Assembly (NCBI GenBank): GCA_026417295.1
Contig: JAOADN010000006.1
Coordinates: 1 to 64,000, forward strand
Reading direction: 5' to 3'
From: Paracoccaceae bacterium
GTDB lineage: Bacteria; Pseudomonadota; Alphaproteobacteria; Rhodobacterales; Rhodobacteraceae
Length of the DNA: 64,000 bases
Below are positions 50,509 to 59,125 of the stretch, one piece after another; position 1 is the first letter of the stretch, and every line of letters starts with the position of its first letter. The translations under genes were made by a program, and so were the position numbers. Below the pieces are notes generated by a model. The model searched no databases and was not told where the DNA came from. It saw only the letters and a program-made list of their open reading frames with translations.

Positions 50509-51384
50509 TCAGGCGCCGGCCCCCAGGTATTCGTCCACCAGGGCCTTCGTCGCCGCGATGTTGGCGCGCGAGGAGGCGCCGAAGACCACGGCCTCGAGGT
50601 TCGGCAGCGTCGCCAGCCAGGCGATCGCCTCGCGCGGGGGGATCGCGCCCGAGGCGAAGATCGACATGGCTATGGCGCGCAGGCGCCCGTTGCGCATCAC
50701 CTCGGCATAGGCGTCCAGGCCGCCGCAGGTGCGGAAGCCGATCTTGTTGATGTTGGCGCAGATGATCGGGTTCTCGATCCCGATCCCGGTCAGCGCGTGG
50801 TAGAGCCGCGGCATGTTCATCGTGATGAAGCCCGGCTCGGCGCCATACTTCTTCCTGACATGTTCGTGGAAGATGGCGAAGACCTCGGTCATCCCCATGC
50901 CGAGGATCAGGTCCACGATGACGTTCTGCAGGAAGATGACCGGCGTCGAGAGGCCGCGGAACATCTTCATCTCGACATCGATCAGGATCTTGATGATCCC
51001 CTCGATGTCCTTCGTCGCCAGGCTGGTCGCCCCGCGCAGCGCCGTGCGGAACACCCCGTCGTCCGGCATGAAGTGCAGTGCCGCGCCGATCATCCCGTGT
51101 TCGGTGACGGCATTGGCGTATTTGTGGGCGTAGGGCATGCAGGGATAGAAGCGGAAGTCGCGGTACTTCGCCGGGTTCGCGCGCATGTGGTCGCAGATCT
51201 CGGCGATGCGGTCATGCGTCGTGCACATGAAGGTGCGCACCCCTTCCTCCATCGCCGCGTCCAGCACCCGGATGATCGCCGCGGTGTCCTGGAAGCGCAT
51301 CGCCTGGGCACGCGCCTTCTCCTCGGACATGTGGTTGATGCCGAAGAACTGGTTGTCGCCGAAGAGAAGCCTGTCGATCTGCAT
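50509..51384 (-). CDS. conserved hypothetical protein, probable TIM-barrel (aldo/keto-reductase-like)
   Basis: MQIDRLLFGDNQFFGINHMSEEKARAQAMRFQDTAAIIRVLDAAMEEGVRTFMCTTHDRIAEI...; member of the EPS operon. Confidence 0.65.
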   Translation of the reverse strand: MQIDRLLFGDNQFFGINHMSEEKARAQAMRFQDTAAIIRVLDAAMEEGVRTFMCTTHDRIAEICDHMRANPAKYRDFRFYPCMPYAHKYANAVTEHGMIGAALHFMPDDGVFRTALRGATSLATKDIEGIIKILIDVEMKMFRGLSTPVIFLQNVIVDLILGMGMTEVFAIFHEHVRKKYGAEPGFITMNMPRLYHALTGIGIENPIICANINKIGFRTCGGLDAYAEVMRNGRLRAIAMSIFASGAIPPREAIAWLATLPNLEAVVFGASSRANIAATKALVDEYLGAGA

Positions 51385-51400
51385 CCCCGCCATCCCTGCC

Positions 51401-52483
51401 TCAGCGCCCGAACCACGACCGCCGGCGGGGCGCCGCCACCGCGGGGGCCGCACGCGACCGTGTCGCCTTGGTCTCGCGGTCGGCCAGCATCATGGCGATG
51501 GTACGGTCGGTGACCGTGGCCGAGGCGAAGTCGTTCAGCGTGGCCCCGGCGCCCGCCGCCGCGGCCCGGACGAAATCGTCGATCTGGGCCGAGTACTCCT
51601 CGCCCCTCAGGTAGAAGTCCACCGGCGCGGTCAGTTCCGTCGTGTAGCGCACGTTCCAGCCGCGGCCGTAGCCCGGCAGGGCCGGCACCGGCTCGCGCAG
51701 GTAGAGCTGGCATTCCTGGCGGTCGGCATAGAGGCGCCCGTTGGTGCCGGTCATGGTGATCTTCGTGGACATCTTGCGATGGCTCTCGTCGGACCAGTTG
51801 ACCGACAGGTGGGCCGACATTCCCCCCGGCCAGTGCAGCGTCGAATAGACCTCGTCATCGGTCTCGGCGCTGAAGATCGGCGCAAGCACCGTGCCAGAGA
51901 CGCCCTCGGGCTCGCCGAAATACCAGTTGAGCAGGTTGAGCGGATGGGCCGCATAGTCATAGAGGCATCCCCCTCCCTCGGCGCGGTCGGTCCGCCACGT
52001 CGCCCCCTTGGGGCGCAGCACGACCGGCCCGTAGGCCTCGGCCAGGACATGGGTGATGGTGCCCAGGGCGCCGGATTCGACGATCCGCTTCATCTCGCGG
52101 AAGGCGCCGACATAGCGGTAGTGATAGCCCACCTGCGTCACCCTTCCGCGCGCCTCCGCCAGCTTCGTCAGCGCCTCGGAATCGTTCCAGTCCAGGCAGA
52201 ACGGCTTCTCGCAGAAGACATGCAGCCCCGCCTCCAGCGCCTTGCGGACCATCGGCGCATGCAGCCGCGATGGCGTGGCGATCAGCACCGCATCCAGCTT
52301 CTCCTTCGCCAGCATCTCGTCGTAGTCGCGGTAGACGGGCAGCTTCGCGTAGCGGCGGATGCCGTCCGTCAGGAAGCCCGAAGCATCGCAGGCGACCGTC
52401 TCGGTCATCGCATGGGCGTTGACGATCGCGAAATGCGACAGGCCCATCTTGCCAAGGCCGACGACGGCGATCTTCAGGGTCAT
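51401..52483 (-). CDS. Gfo/Idh/MocA family oxidoreductase
   Basis: LKIAVVGLGKMGLSHFAIV...GLHVFCEKPFCLDW...GGCLYDYAAHPLNLLNWYFGEPEGV. Confidence 0.92.
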   Translation of the reverse strand: MTLKIAVVGLGKMGLSHFAIVNAHAMTETVACDASGFLTDGIRRYAKLPVYRDYDEMLAKEKLDAVLIATPSRLHAPMVRKALEAGLHVFCEKPFCLDWNDSEALTKLAEARGRVTQVGYHYRYVGAFREMKRIVESGALGTITHVLAEAYGPVVLRPKGATWRTDRAEGGGCLYDYAAHPLNLLNWYFGEPEGVSGTVLAPIFSAETDDEVYSTLHWPGGMSAHLSVNWSDESHRKMSTKITMTGTNGRLYADRQECQLYLREPVPALPGYGRGWNVRYTTELTAPVDFYLRGEEYSAQIDDFVRAAAAGAGATLNDFASATVTDRTIAMMLADRETKATRSRAAPAVAAPRRRSWFGR

Positions 52484-52989
52484 GTCCGGGGTCCTGCGGT
52501 CTGGTCCAGAAAGCCAAGGATGGCGGCGCGAAGCCTGTCGGTGAAGGCTGGATCGGCATGGGGCGGAAGGGTCGCGTCCTGCCCGCCCGCGCGCTGCGCC
52601 GCCGCGATCGCGCCGGGAAGGTCGGCGTCGGTATCGGCGATGAAGATGCCGGGCTTGCCACGCAGCCAGTTCGCGGTGGCGATCTGGTGGTCGGTCGTGT
52701 GCTCGCCCCATTTCTCGATCCGCGGCAGAAGGACGAGCGGCCGGCCCACCCGGCCCGCCGTGATCACCGTGCCCATCCCGGCATGGGCGACGATCAGGTC
52801 GCTTGCCGCCATCGTCGCGGTGAAGTCCGCCTGCGACAGGCGCCGCACATGCTCCATGTGGCGCGGCACATAGCTGCCGTGCCCGATCTGGGCCAGGATC
52901 CGGCCGGGCGCTGCCGTCGCGGCCCAGTCGTCCATCACGCGGATCAGGCGGTCGAAGGGGAACATCGACCCCACGGTGACGAAGATCAC
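52480..52989 (-). CDS. PssE/Alg13-like glycosyltransferase catalytic half
   Basis: VIFVTVGSMFPFDRLIRVMDDWA...ADLIVAHAGMGTVITAGRVGRPLVLLPR; GTG start overlaps the preceding PssD-like stop. Confidence 0.88.
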   Translation of the reverse strand: MIFVTVGSMFPFDRLIRVMDDWAATAAPGRILAQIGHGSYVPRHMEHVRRLSQADFTATMAASDLIVAHAGMGTVITAGRVGRPLVLLPRIEKWGEHTTDHQIATANWLRGKPGIFIADTDADLPGAIAAAQRAGGQDATLPPHADPAFTDRLRAAILGFLDQTAGPRT

Positions 52990-53429
52990 AGCACCGCCCC
53001 CCAGAATTCGGGGTGCCGGCCCTCGCCCCGCGCCAGTTCGGGCCACTGCGTCAGCCAGACATCGGCGACGGCCCCGGCCTTCTGCCCCGAGGTGGACAGG
53101 CGTTCGGCATTGGCGATCGAATCGATCCAGATCGTGCGCGCGCCGAACAGCTTCCTGGCCAGCACGATGGCCACCAGCGCCGGGGCCGAACCGGTGGTGA
53201 TCACCACGGCCGGTCGTTCGCGCAGAAGGATCCGCAGCAGGCTGGCCGCGACCAGCAGGAAGGCCCATTTCTGCTTCCGCGACGCGTCGCGGATCGTGTA
53301 GTAGCGGTGCCCAGGCACGTCCACGGCCGAGCTCGGATCGAGGCTGACATAGAACACGTCCAGCCCCTCCCAGGCCGGTCGCAGGCGCATGAGCTGGACC
53401 CAGTGCCCGCCGCCCGATGCGATCGCCAT
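52986..53429 (-). CDS. PssD/Alg14-like glycosyltransferase anchor half
   Basis: MAIASGGGHWVQLMRLRPAWEGLDVFYVSLD...PAVVITTGSAPALVAIVLARKLFGARTIWIDSIANAERLS. Confidence 0.88.
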   Translation of the reverse strand: MAIASGGGHWVQLMRLRPAWEGLDVFYVSLDPSSAVDVPGHRYYTIRDASRKQKWAFLLVAASLLRILLRERPAVVITTGSAPALVAIVLARKLFGARTIWIDSIANAERLSTSGQKAGAVADVWLTQWPELARGEGRHPEFWGAVL

Positions 53430-53641
53430 GACCCGCCGAGGTTTCAACGCACCCACTTCCGCACCGACCCGTACCCGGATGCCGCAAGGCGGCGCATCCG
53501 CGCCAGCTTCCTCTTTCGCCCCGGCCGTCGCGTCAAGGGCAATAATCGCAGGATGCAACGCCGGTCGGGCGGACCGGGGCGCGTCCCGGCAAAGATCGGG
53601 GGCAGCCGGCGCGAGTGTTTCGCCGCACGCCCCAATCGCCC

Positions 53642-54301
53642 TCAGGCCCGGCGGTCGAGCGCCAGCCCCGCCGCCCATCCGGCCACGAAGCCGCCGAGAT
53701 GCGTCTGCCAGGCGAGTAGGCCGTCCATCGCCCACCACAGAAGCAGGTTCAGCCCGGCGAGGATCAGCACGGACCGGGTGACCGGCCAGACTGCGGCCCG
53801 CCGCAGGCGGCGCAGCCGCAGCTCCCAGGCCAGGATCGCCCCGGCCAGACCGAAGAGCGCGCCCGAGGCGCCGACCATCGGCACGAAGCCCCGCGCCAGA
53901 AGCGCATAGCCGAGGCCGCCCCCGACGGTCGAGACGGCATAGAGCGCGACGAACCGCCCCTCGCCCAGCCGCATGGCACAGGGCGGCCCCAGCGACAGGA
54001 GCGTCAGCATGTTTAGCGTCAGGTGGATCAGGCCGGCGTGAAGGAAGCCGTAGGTCGCGAACATCAGCCAGGGCTGGCCGGGGAAGTTCGGCCGCCAGTT
54101 GCCGAGGAGCCCCGGCCAGAAGCCCAGCCAGGCCACCGCGACCGACCGCCAGCCCGGAGAGCCCCAGAGGCCGAGATCGGCGCCCGTCAGGACGATCTCG
54201 GGGATCGTGCAGAGGACGATGATGGCGGCGATCGCCGCCGAGGGCCGGCGGCTGCGGCCCCGGCCTGCGTGCCGCCGGGCGGGTCGGGACGTGTCGGTCA
54301 T
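53642..54301 (-). CDS. rhomboid family intramembrane serine protease
   Basis: GFLHAGLIHLTLNMLTLLSLG, GASGALFGLAGAILAW (catalytic Ser) and THLGGFVAGWAAGL (catalytic His). Confidence 0.92.
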   Translation of the reverse strand: MTDTSRPARRHAGRGRSRRPSAAIAAIIVLCTIPEIVLTGADLGLWGSPGWRSVAVAWLGFWPGLLGNWRPNFPGQPWLMFATYGFLHAGLIHLTLNMLTLLSLGPPCAMRLGEGRFVALYAVSTVGGGLGYALLARGFVPMVGASGALFGLAGAILAWELRLRRLRRAAVWPVTRSVLILAGLNLLLWWAMDGLLAWQTHLGGFVAGWAAGLALDRRA

Positions 54302-54435
54302 GGCCGCGACGCTGGCAGGGCCCGCGGACGAAGGCAAGCCGCCGCCCGTGCCGGGGGCCCCGCGCGTGAAGCCCGCCTGTGGACAAGGGCACCGGCGCCG
54401 ACTAGCAGTTGGCCGACAGGAGAGCGACCCATCCC

Positions 54436-55248
54436 GTGACGGACAAGACATTCGTTCTCGGCCTCGGCGCGCAGAAGGCCGGAACCTCCTGGCTTCACCG
54501 CTACATCGCGACGGCGCCGGGCACCGATACCGGGCCGTTCAAGGAATATCATGTCTGGGATGGAATGCACATCGCCGAGTGCCGCGGCTTCCGCGTCGGA
54601 ATGCACCAGCGCGACAGGCCCGAGACGGCGCTGCGCGGGCGGATGCAGGACGATCCCGCGGCCTATTTCGACCATTTCGAGGGGCTTCTGGCGCAGCCCG
54701 GCATCCGGCTGACCGCCGACATCACGCCCAGCTATGCCGGCCTGCCCGCGCCGGTCCTGGCCGCCATCCGCGCGGGTTTCGCCGGGCGCGGCATCGCCTT
54801 CCGCGCCGTGTTCCTGATGCGCGACCCGGTCGAACGCTGCATCAGCCAGTTCGGCATGGCCGAACGGCGCCGGCAGGCCGCGGGCCGCGTGCGCAGCCTG
54901 ACGCACGAGGAGACGGTCGCCGAACTTACCGGGCCGGCCTATGCGTTCCGCACCCGCTATGACCTTACGGTCGCGGCGATCGCCGCCGCGATCCCCGACG
55001 GGGAGGTCCATCTCGACGTCCACGAGGTGATGTTCCGGCCCGCCAATGTCGCCGCCCTGTCGCGCTTTCTCGGGCTGCGGCCCCGGCCCGACTTCGCGGC
55101 CCGGCGCATCCATGCCGCGCCGGCGCCCAACGACCTGCCCGATGCGGCGCGGCGCGAGGTGGCCCGCTTCTACGCCGGCGTCTACCGCTGGGCGGCCGCG
55201 CGGCTGCCCTGGATCGAGGAGGTCTGGCCCGGCTTCCGCTGGCTGTGA
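54436..55248 (+). CDS. sulfotransferase family protein
   Basis: TFVLGLGAQKAGTSWLHRYIATAPG (PAPS 5'-binding loop), RAVFLMRDPVERCISQF. Confidence 0.9.
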   Translation: MTDKTFVLGLGAQKAGTSWLHRYIATAPGTDTGPFKEYHVWDGMHIAECRGFRVGMHQRDRPETALRGRMQDDPAAYFDHFEGLLAQPGIRLTADITPSYAGLPAPVLAAIRAGFAGRGIAFRAVFLMRDPVERCISQFGMAERRRQAAGRVRSLTHEETVAELTGPAYAFRTRYDLTVAAIAAAIPDGEVHLDVHEVMFRPANVAALSRFLGLRPRPDFAARRIHAAPAPNDLPDAARREVARFYAGVYRWAAARLPWIEEVWPGFRWL

Positions 55249-55255
55249 ACGCGGC

Positions 55256-56854
55256 TCAGAACGGCACGAAACGCGGCATCGGCCCCAGCGCCAGCGGCAT
55301 GAAGCGCAGGAGCCGCGCCTCGGCGTCGTCCTCGGTCTCGCCCGGACGGATCGGCGTGATGAAGCGGATCAGCGCGCCGTCCGTGCGGCCCCTGGTCAGG
55401 CTGTCCATCAGGACATGGGCCTTGGCCGTGAAGTCGTTGGCGATGCGCTCGCCGCGGCCCTCGAACCAGTAGTAGACGAGCTGCTTCGTCGTCCCGTTCT
55501 GGATCACGGCGCGCACCGCATCGAAGCGGCCGTAGCCCGCTGCCGTCATGTCGAGGGGCCGCACGCCGATCGAGAAGATCTCCCACCCGCCGGTGGGCAG
55601 GCAGACCTCGGGCGAATGGATTCCCTGCCCCTGGGTCTGGCGCAGGTAGTAGCCGACGAATAGGCTGACGGTGGACCGCCCGTCGGGCGCCTGGAAGACC
55701 GCGTTCAGGTAGTCGTCGGCCCGGAGCACCGCCTCGACATCGGGCTCGAGCGGCACGGTATAGGCCGTCCAGCCCCCGAGCGCCGACGGATAGAGGGCGA
55801 AGGGATCGCGGTCGATGGCCGCGACCTGCCGCGCCGGCAGGGCGTGCCAGGCCGCAGAGACCGCCGCCGTCAGCAGCGCCGCCGAAAGGAGGGCCGCGCC
55901 CGGCGCGATGGCGCCGACGCGGCGCAGGATGGCACCGAACCCCGTGAAATCCAGGTCGATCGCCTCGGACAGGGGCAGCGGGCGGGCCGTCATCCGCTGC
56001 AGCACCATCGCCATGGCGAAGAGGATCGCCACACAGATGACGAAGATGACCCAGCCCTCGAAGAGGTGAAGGAAGCCCTCGGCCTGGGCGATGCCGTAGC
56101 GGTCCACGAGGATGCCGATCACCCCGATCCGCACCGCGTTCATCAGCACCGTCAGCGGTGCCGCCGACAGCAGGAGCACCAGCTTGTGCCACAGCGGACC
56201 GCGGTAGAGGATCGCGAAGAGGTAGGAGAAGGACAGGATCGGGAACAGGTAGCGCAGGCCCGAACAGGCCTCGGCGACCTGGAGCTTGTAGACCCCGAGG
56301 TCGATGATGTTGCCTTCGAGGAAGACGGGCACGCCCGCCGCCGAGACGATCCAGACGCCGATCTGCGACGAGACGGTCTGCAGGAACACGCTGAACTTCA
56401 TGTAGACGAAGTTCGGCAGGGGCAGCATGAAGACCAGATGGAAGACCGGCAGCTGGTGGCGCAGGCCGCGCCGCCAGCCCATCACCGTCAGGACCACGCC
56501 CGAGACCCAGAAGATGAAGGCGTAGCAGACGATGTCGGCGATCTCGGTCAGGTTGCCCAGCACCGCCAGCGCCAGCGCCGCGGCGACGACGGCCACGCCG
56601 GGCCAGCGCGACCCCTCCTCGCCCGGCGCCACCGGCGCCTCGCGCCTCAGCCCGCGCAGGAAGAGGTAGAGCGAGATCAGGGGGATCAGCGGCCCGTGGC
56701 TGTATTCCGGGGTGGACCAGGCGCGCGCCAGGGACACGAAACCGATCCAGAAGACGGGAAGCGACCCCGCGGCCAGCAGCAGAAGCAGGCCGGTCCCCGC
56801 GGCGTTCAGCCGGTCTCCGGCCTGCGGATGGTTCGTTGACAGGGCGTCGGTCAT
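55256..56854 (-). CDS. exosortase fused to EpsI domain (XrtD-like)
   Basis: N-terminal exosortase: [55 protein letters not shown]-terminal Eps[27 protein letters not shown]. Confidence 0.92.
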   Translation of the reverse strand: MTDALSTNHPQAGDRLNAAGTGLLLLLAAGSLPVFWIGFVSLARAWSTPEYSHGPLIPLISLYLFLRGLRREAPVAPGEEGSRWPGVAVVAAALALAVLGNLTEIADIVCYAFIFWVSGVVLTVMGWRRGLRHQLPVFHLVFMLPLPNFVYMKFSVFLQTVSSQIGVWIVSAAGVPVFLEGNIIDLGVYKLQVAEACSGLRYLFPILSFSYLFAILYRGPLWHKLVLLLSAAPLTVLMNAVRIGVIGILVDRYGIAQAEGFLHLFEGWVIFVICVAILFAMAMVLQRMTARPLPLSEAIDLDFTGFGAILRRVGAIAPGAALLSAALLTAAVSAAWHALPARQVAAIDRDPFALYPSALGGWTAYTVPLEPDVEAVLRADDYLNAVFQAPDGRSTVSLFVGYYLRQTQGQGIHSPEVCLPTGGWEIFSIGVRPLDMTAAGYGRFDAVRAVIQNGTTKQLVYYWFEGRGERIANDFTAKAHVLMDSLTRGRTDGALIRFITPIRPGETEDDAEARLLRFMPLALGPMPRFVPF

Positions 56855-56993
56855 GCGGTTCGGGCCATGCGGCGGCTGCGGATCATGGTGCCGCATCACG
56901 CCGGGATAGACCAGACGGCGGCAGGATCAAGGGCCCGCCCCCCGGCGCCGTGCCTGCCCTTGCCGACAGCGGCTCATGTCGGGGCGGATTGGC

Positions 56994-58364
56994 CTAGGGC
57001 CGGAAACTGAAGTCGCGGCCCAGGGTCAGGAACACCGCGTTCGACTGCGCGCTGCCCGGCACGGCCCCGTCGTCCGAGTAGCGGAAGACGACTCCACCCT
57101 CGAGGTTCCAGTCCCGCGCGATCTCGCGGCTGTAGCTGGCCGTCAGGCTGGCCTCTTCCTCGGTCGGCGCCGCCCCGACGCCGCCATCCTCGACCCGGCC
57201 ATAGGCGAACTCGACCCCGAGGGTCGAGATCGCGTCGATCTCGTGGGAATAGGTCACGCCGAGGCGCGTATCGAACTTGTCGTCGCCGTCGTCGGTGAAG
57301 AAGGTGCGGTCGAGGCGCAGCTCGATCCTGTCGTCGTTCAGGTCCTGCCTGTAGGCGAGGCTCCCGATCACGCCCTGCGAGCCGTTCGCAAGCCGGGTGA
57401 AGCCCAGCTCGCCCGAGAACGTCCCGCGGGGAAGCTCCATGCTGCGGCCGAAGGTCAGCGTGGTGATCGACGAGGTCCCGTCCAGCTCGGATGTCAGCCT
57501 TGCCGAGGCATTGCCGTTGCGCAGCTCGCGCGTGGCGCCGAGGCTGTAGACGATCCCGTCGTTCGTCGAGCTGCCGCCGAATTCGGTCGTGTCCACCTGC
57601 GAATAGCCGACCGAGGCCGAGACCAGCGTGCGCCTGTCGATCTCGTAGTCCACGCCCACCGACAGGGTGTCGGTCGTCTCCTGCTTGTTGCCGACGTCGT
57701 CGTCCTCGTACCAGGTGCGGCCGAGATCGACGAAGGCGGTGGCCACGGGCGTGACGCGGAAGTTCACGCGCGCCCCCACGTCCCGGGTGGTGGTGTCGAA
57801 CAGGTCCGGATCGACGGTGCCGACGAAGTTCTGGTCGTCGTAGCCGGCCGTCAGCCGCGTGCCGATTGTGCGGCCGATGCCCGTCTCGAGCGTCACACGT
57901 GCGGTCGTCTGCCTGAGCGTCCCGATGTTGTTGCCGGGCAGGCCGGGGTCGCTGAGCGGGCCGAGGAATTCAAGGTCCACCGACCGCGCGAAGGCCTCGA
58001 CGGTCAGCAGGCTGGCGGCGCCCTCGCGGCGGTAGGACAGGCGCATCGTCGGTTCTTCCACGCCGTTGAAGGTGGCGCCGCCCGGAAGATCGGCCCAGCG
58101 CAGCACCGACGAGGCCTGGAAGTCCAGGCTCTGCGTCTGGGTCGTGTTCTGGACGCGGAAGGACAGCCTGCTGTCCCAGACCGTCGAGGTGCCGGGGCTG
58201 CCGCCCTCGGCCAGCGTCAGGTTGTCATCGATCGTGAGCGAGGAATCGAAGCCGAAGGTCAGCACCACCCCGCCATCCCCGGCATCCTGTGCCAGGGTGC
58301 CGGTCGGGATCAGTGTCAGGGCCAGGGCCGCGATGCCTGCGGTCTTGTTGATGCTCGTCCCCAC
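56994..58364 (-). CDS. outer-membrane beta-barrel protein of the EPS/exosortase locus
   Basis: Signal peptide (IAALALTLIPTGTLAQ); alternating amphipathic strands; position between exosortase and Wza-like gene. Confidence 0.82.
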   Translation of the reverse strand: MGTSINKTAGIAALALTLIPTGTLAQDAGDGGVVLTFGFDSSLTIDDNLTLAEGGSPGTSTVWDSRLSFRVQNTTQTQSLDFQASSVLRWADLPGGATFNGVEEPTMRLSYRREGAASLLTVEAFARSVDLEFLGPLSDPGLPGNNIGTLRQTTARVTLETGIGRTIGTRLTAGYDDQNFVGTVDPDLFDTTTRDVGARVNFRVTPVATAFVDLGRTWYEDDDVGNKQETTDTLSVGVDYEIDRRTLVSASVGYSQVDTTEFGGSSTNDGIVYSLGATRELRNGNASARLTSELDGTSSITTLTFGRSMELPRGTFSGELGFTRLANGSQGVIGSLAYRQDLNDDRIELRLDRTFFTDDGDDKFDTRLGVTYSHEIDAISTLGVEFAYGRVEDGGVGAAPTEEEASLTASYSREIARDWNLEGGVVFRYSDDGAVPGSAQSNAVFLTLGRDFSFRP

Positions 58365-58377
58365 CCGTCACCTGTCC

Positions 58378-58986
58378 TTACTCGAACAGCCTGCGCTCCG
58401 GCACGACGATGACGTCACCGGGGCGCAGCACGATCGTCGGTGCGCTGCCGCCGTCCTGGACCGCCTTGTAATTGAACTTGTAGACGGTTTCCTGGCCGGT
58501 CTTCGGATCGACCCGGCGCAGCTGGATGCGGCTTGTCGCCGCGAACTTGGAAAGGCCGCCGCTCTGCGCCAGGAACTGAAGCAGCGTCGTGCCCTTGCGC
58601 ACGTCGATCTTGCCGGGCGTCGCGACCTCGCCGATCGCGTAGACGGGGATCAGGCCCCCGGTTCCGCCGGCGGCAGTGCCCGCGGCGCGCTGGCCAAGCT
58701 CGCCCACCGAGACCGAGACCGTCGGGGTCGTCGCGAAGTTGGGCGCCAGCGCCGCGGTGATGGCGGCCTGGATCTCGGCCACGGTGCGGCCCTGGGCGTT
58801 GACGGTGCCCGCGAAGGGAACCGAGACGGTGCCGTCCGGCAGCACAAGCAGCGTCCGGTTCAGGCTCGGATCCTCCAGAACCTCGAGCTGCAGCTTGTCG
58901 CCCGGCTTGATGCCGTAGCTCTGCGCCAATGCGCCGGTCGCCAGCAATGCCAGCGCGGCAGACGCGGCAATGAGGGTCTTTTTCAT
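58378..58986 (-). CDS. polysaccharide export protein (Wza-like, SLBB)
   Basis: SYGIKPGDKLQLEVLEDPSLNRTLLVLPDGTVSVPFAGTVNAQGRTVAEIQAAI...VYAIGEVATPGKIDVRKGTTLLQFLAQSGGLS. Confidence 0.92.
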   Translation of the reverse strand: MKKTLIAASAALALLATGALAQSYGIKPGDKLQLEVLEDPSLNRTLLVLPDGTVSVPFAGTVNAQGRTVAEIQAAITAALAPNFATTPTVSVSVGELGQRAAGTAAGGTGGLIPVYAIGEVATPGKIDVRKGTTLLQFLAQSGGLSKFAATSRIQLRRVDPKTGQETVYKFNYKAVQDGGSAPTIVLRPGDVIVVPERRLFE

Positions 58987-59125
58987 GCTTGCACCACACT
59001 CCGAATCGTGACGAGGCTACGTCCGGCGCCCGTCTTCACCAACCTTTACCGTCAAGACGCACGGTCTGGCCATATTACAGGCGCATCGCGTGCTTCCACA
59101 GCAACAGTGCAGGGGATTCCTGCCG

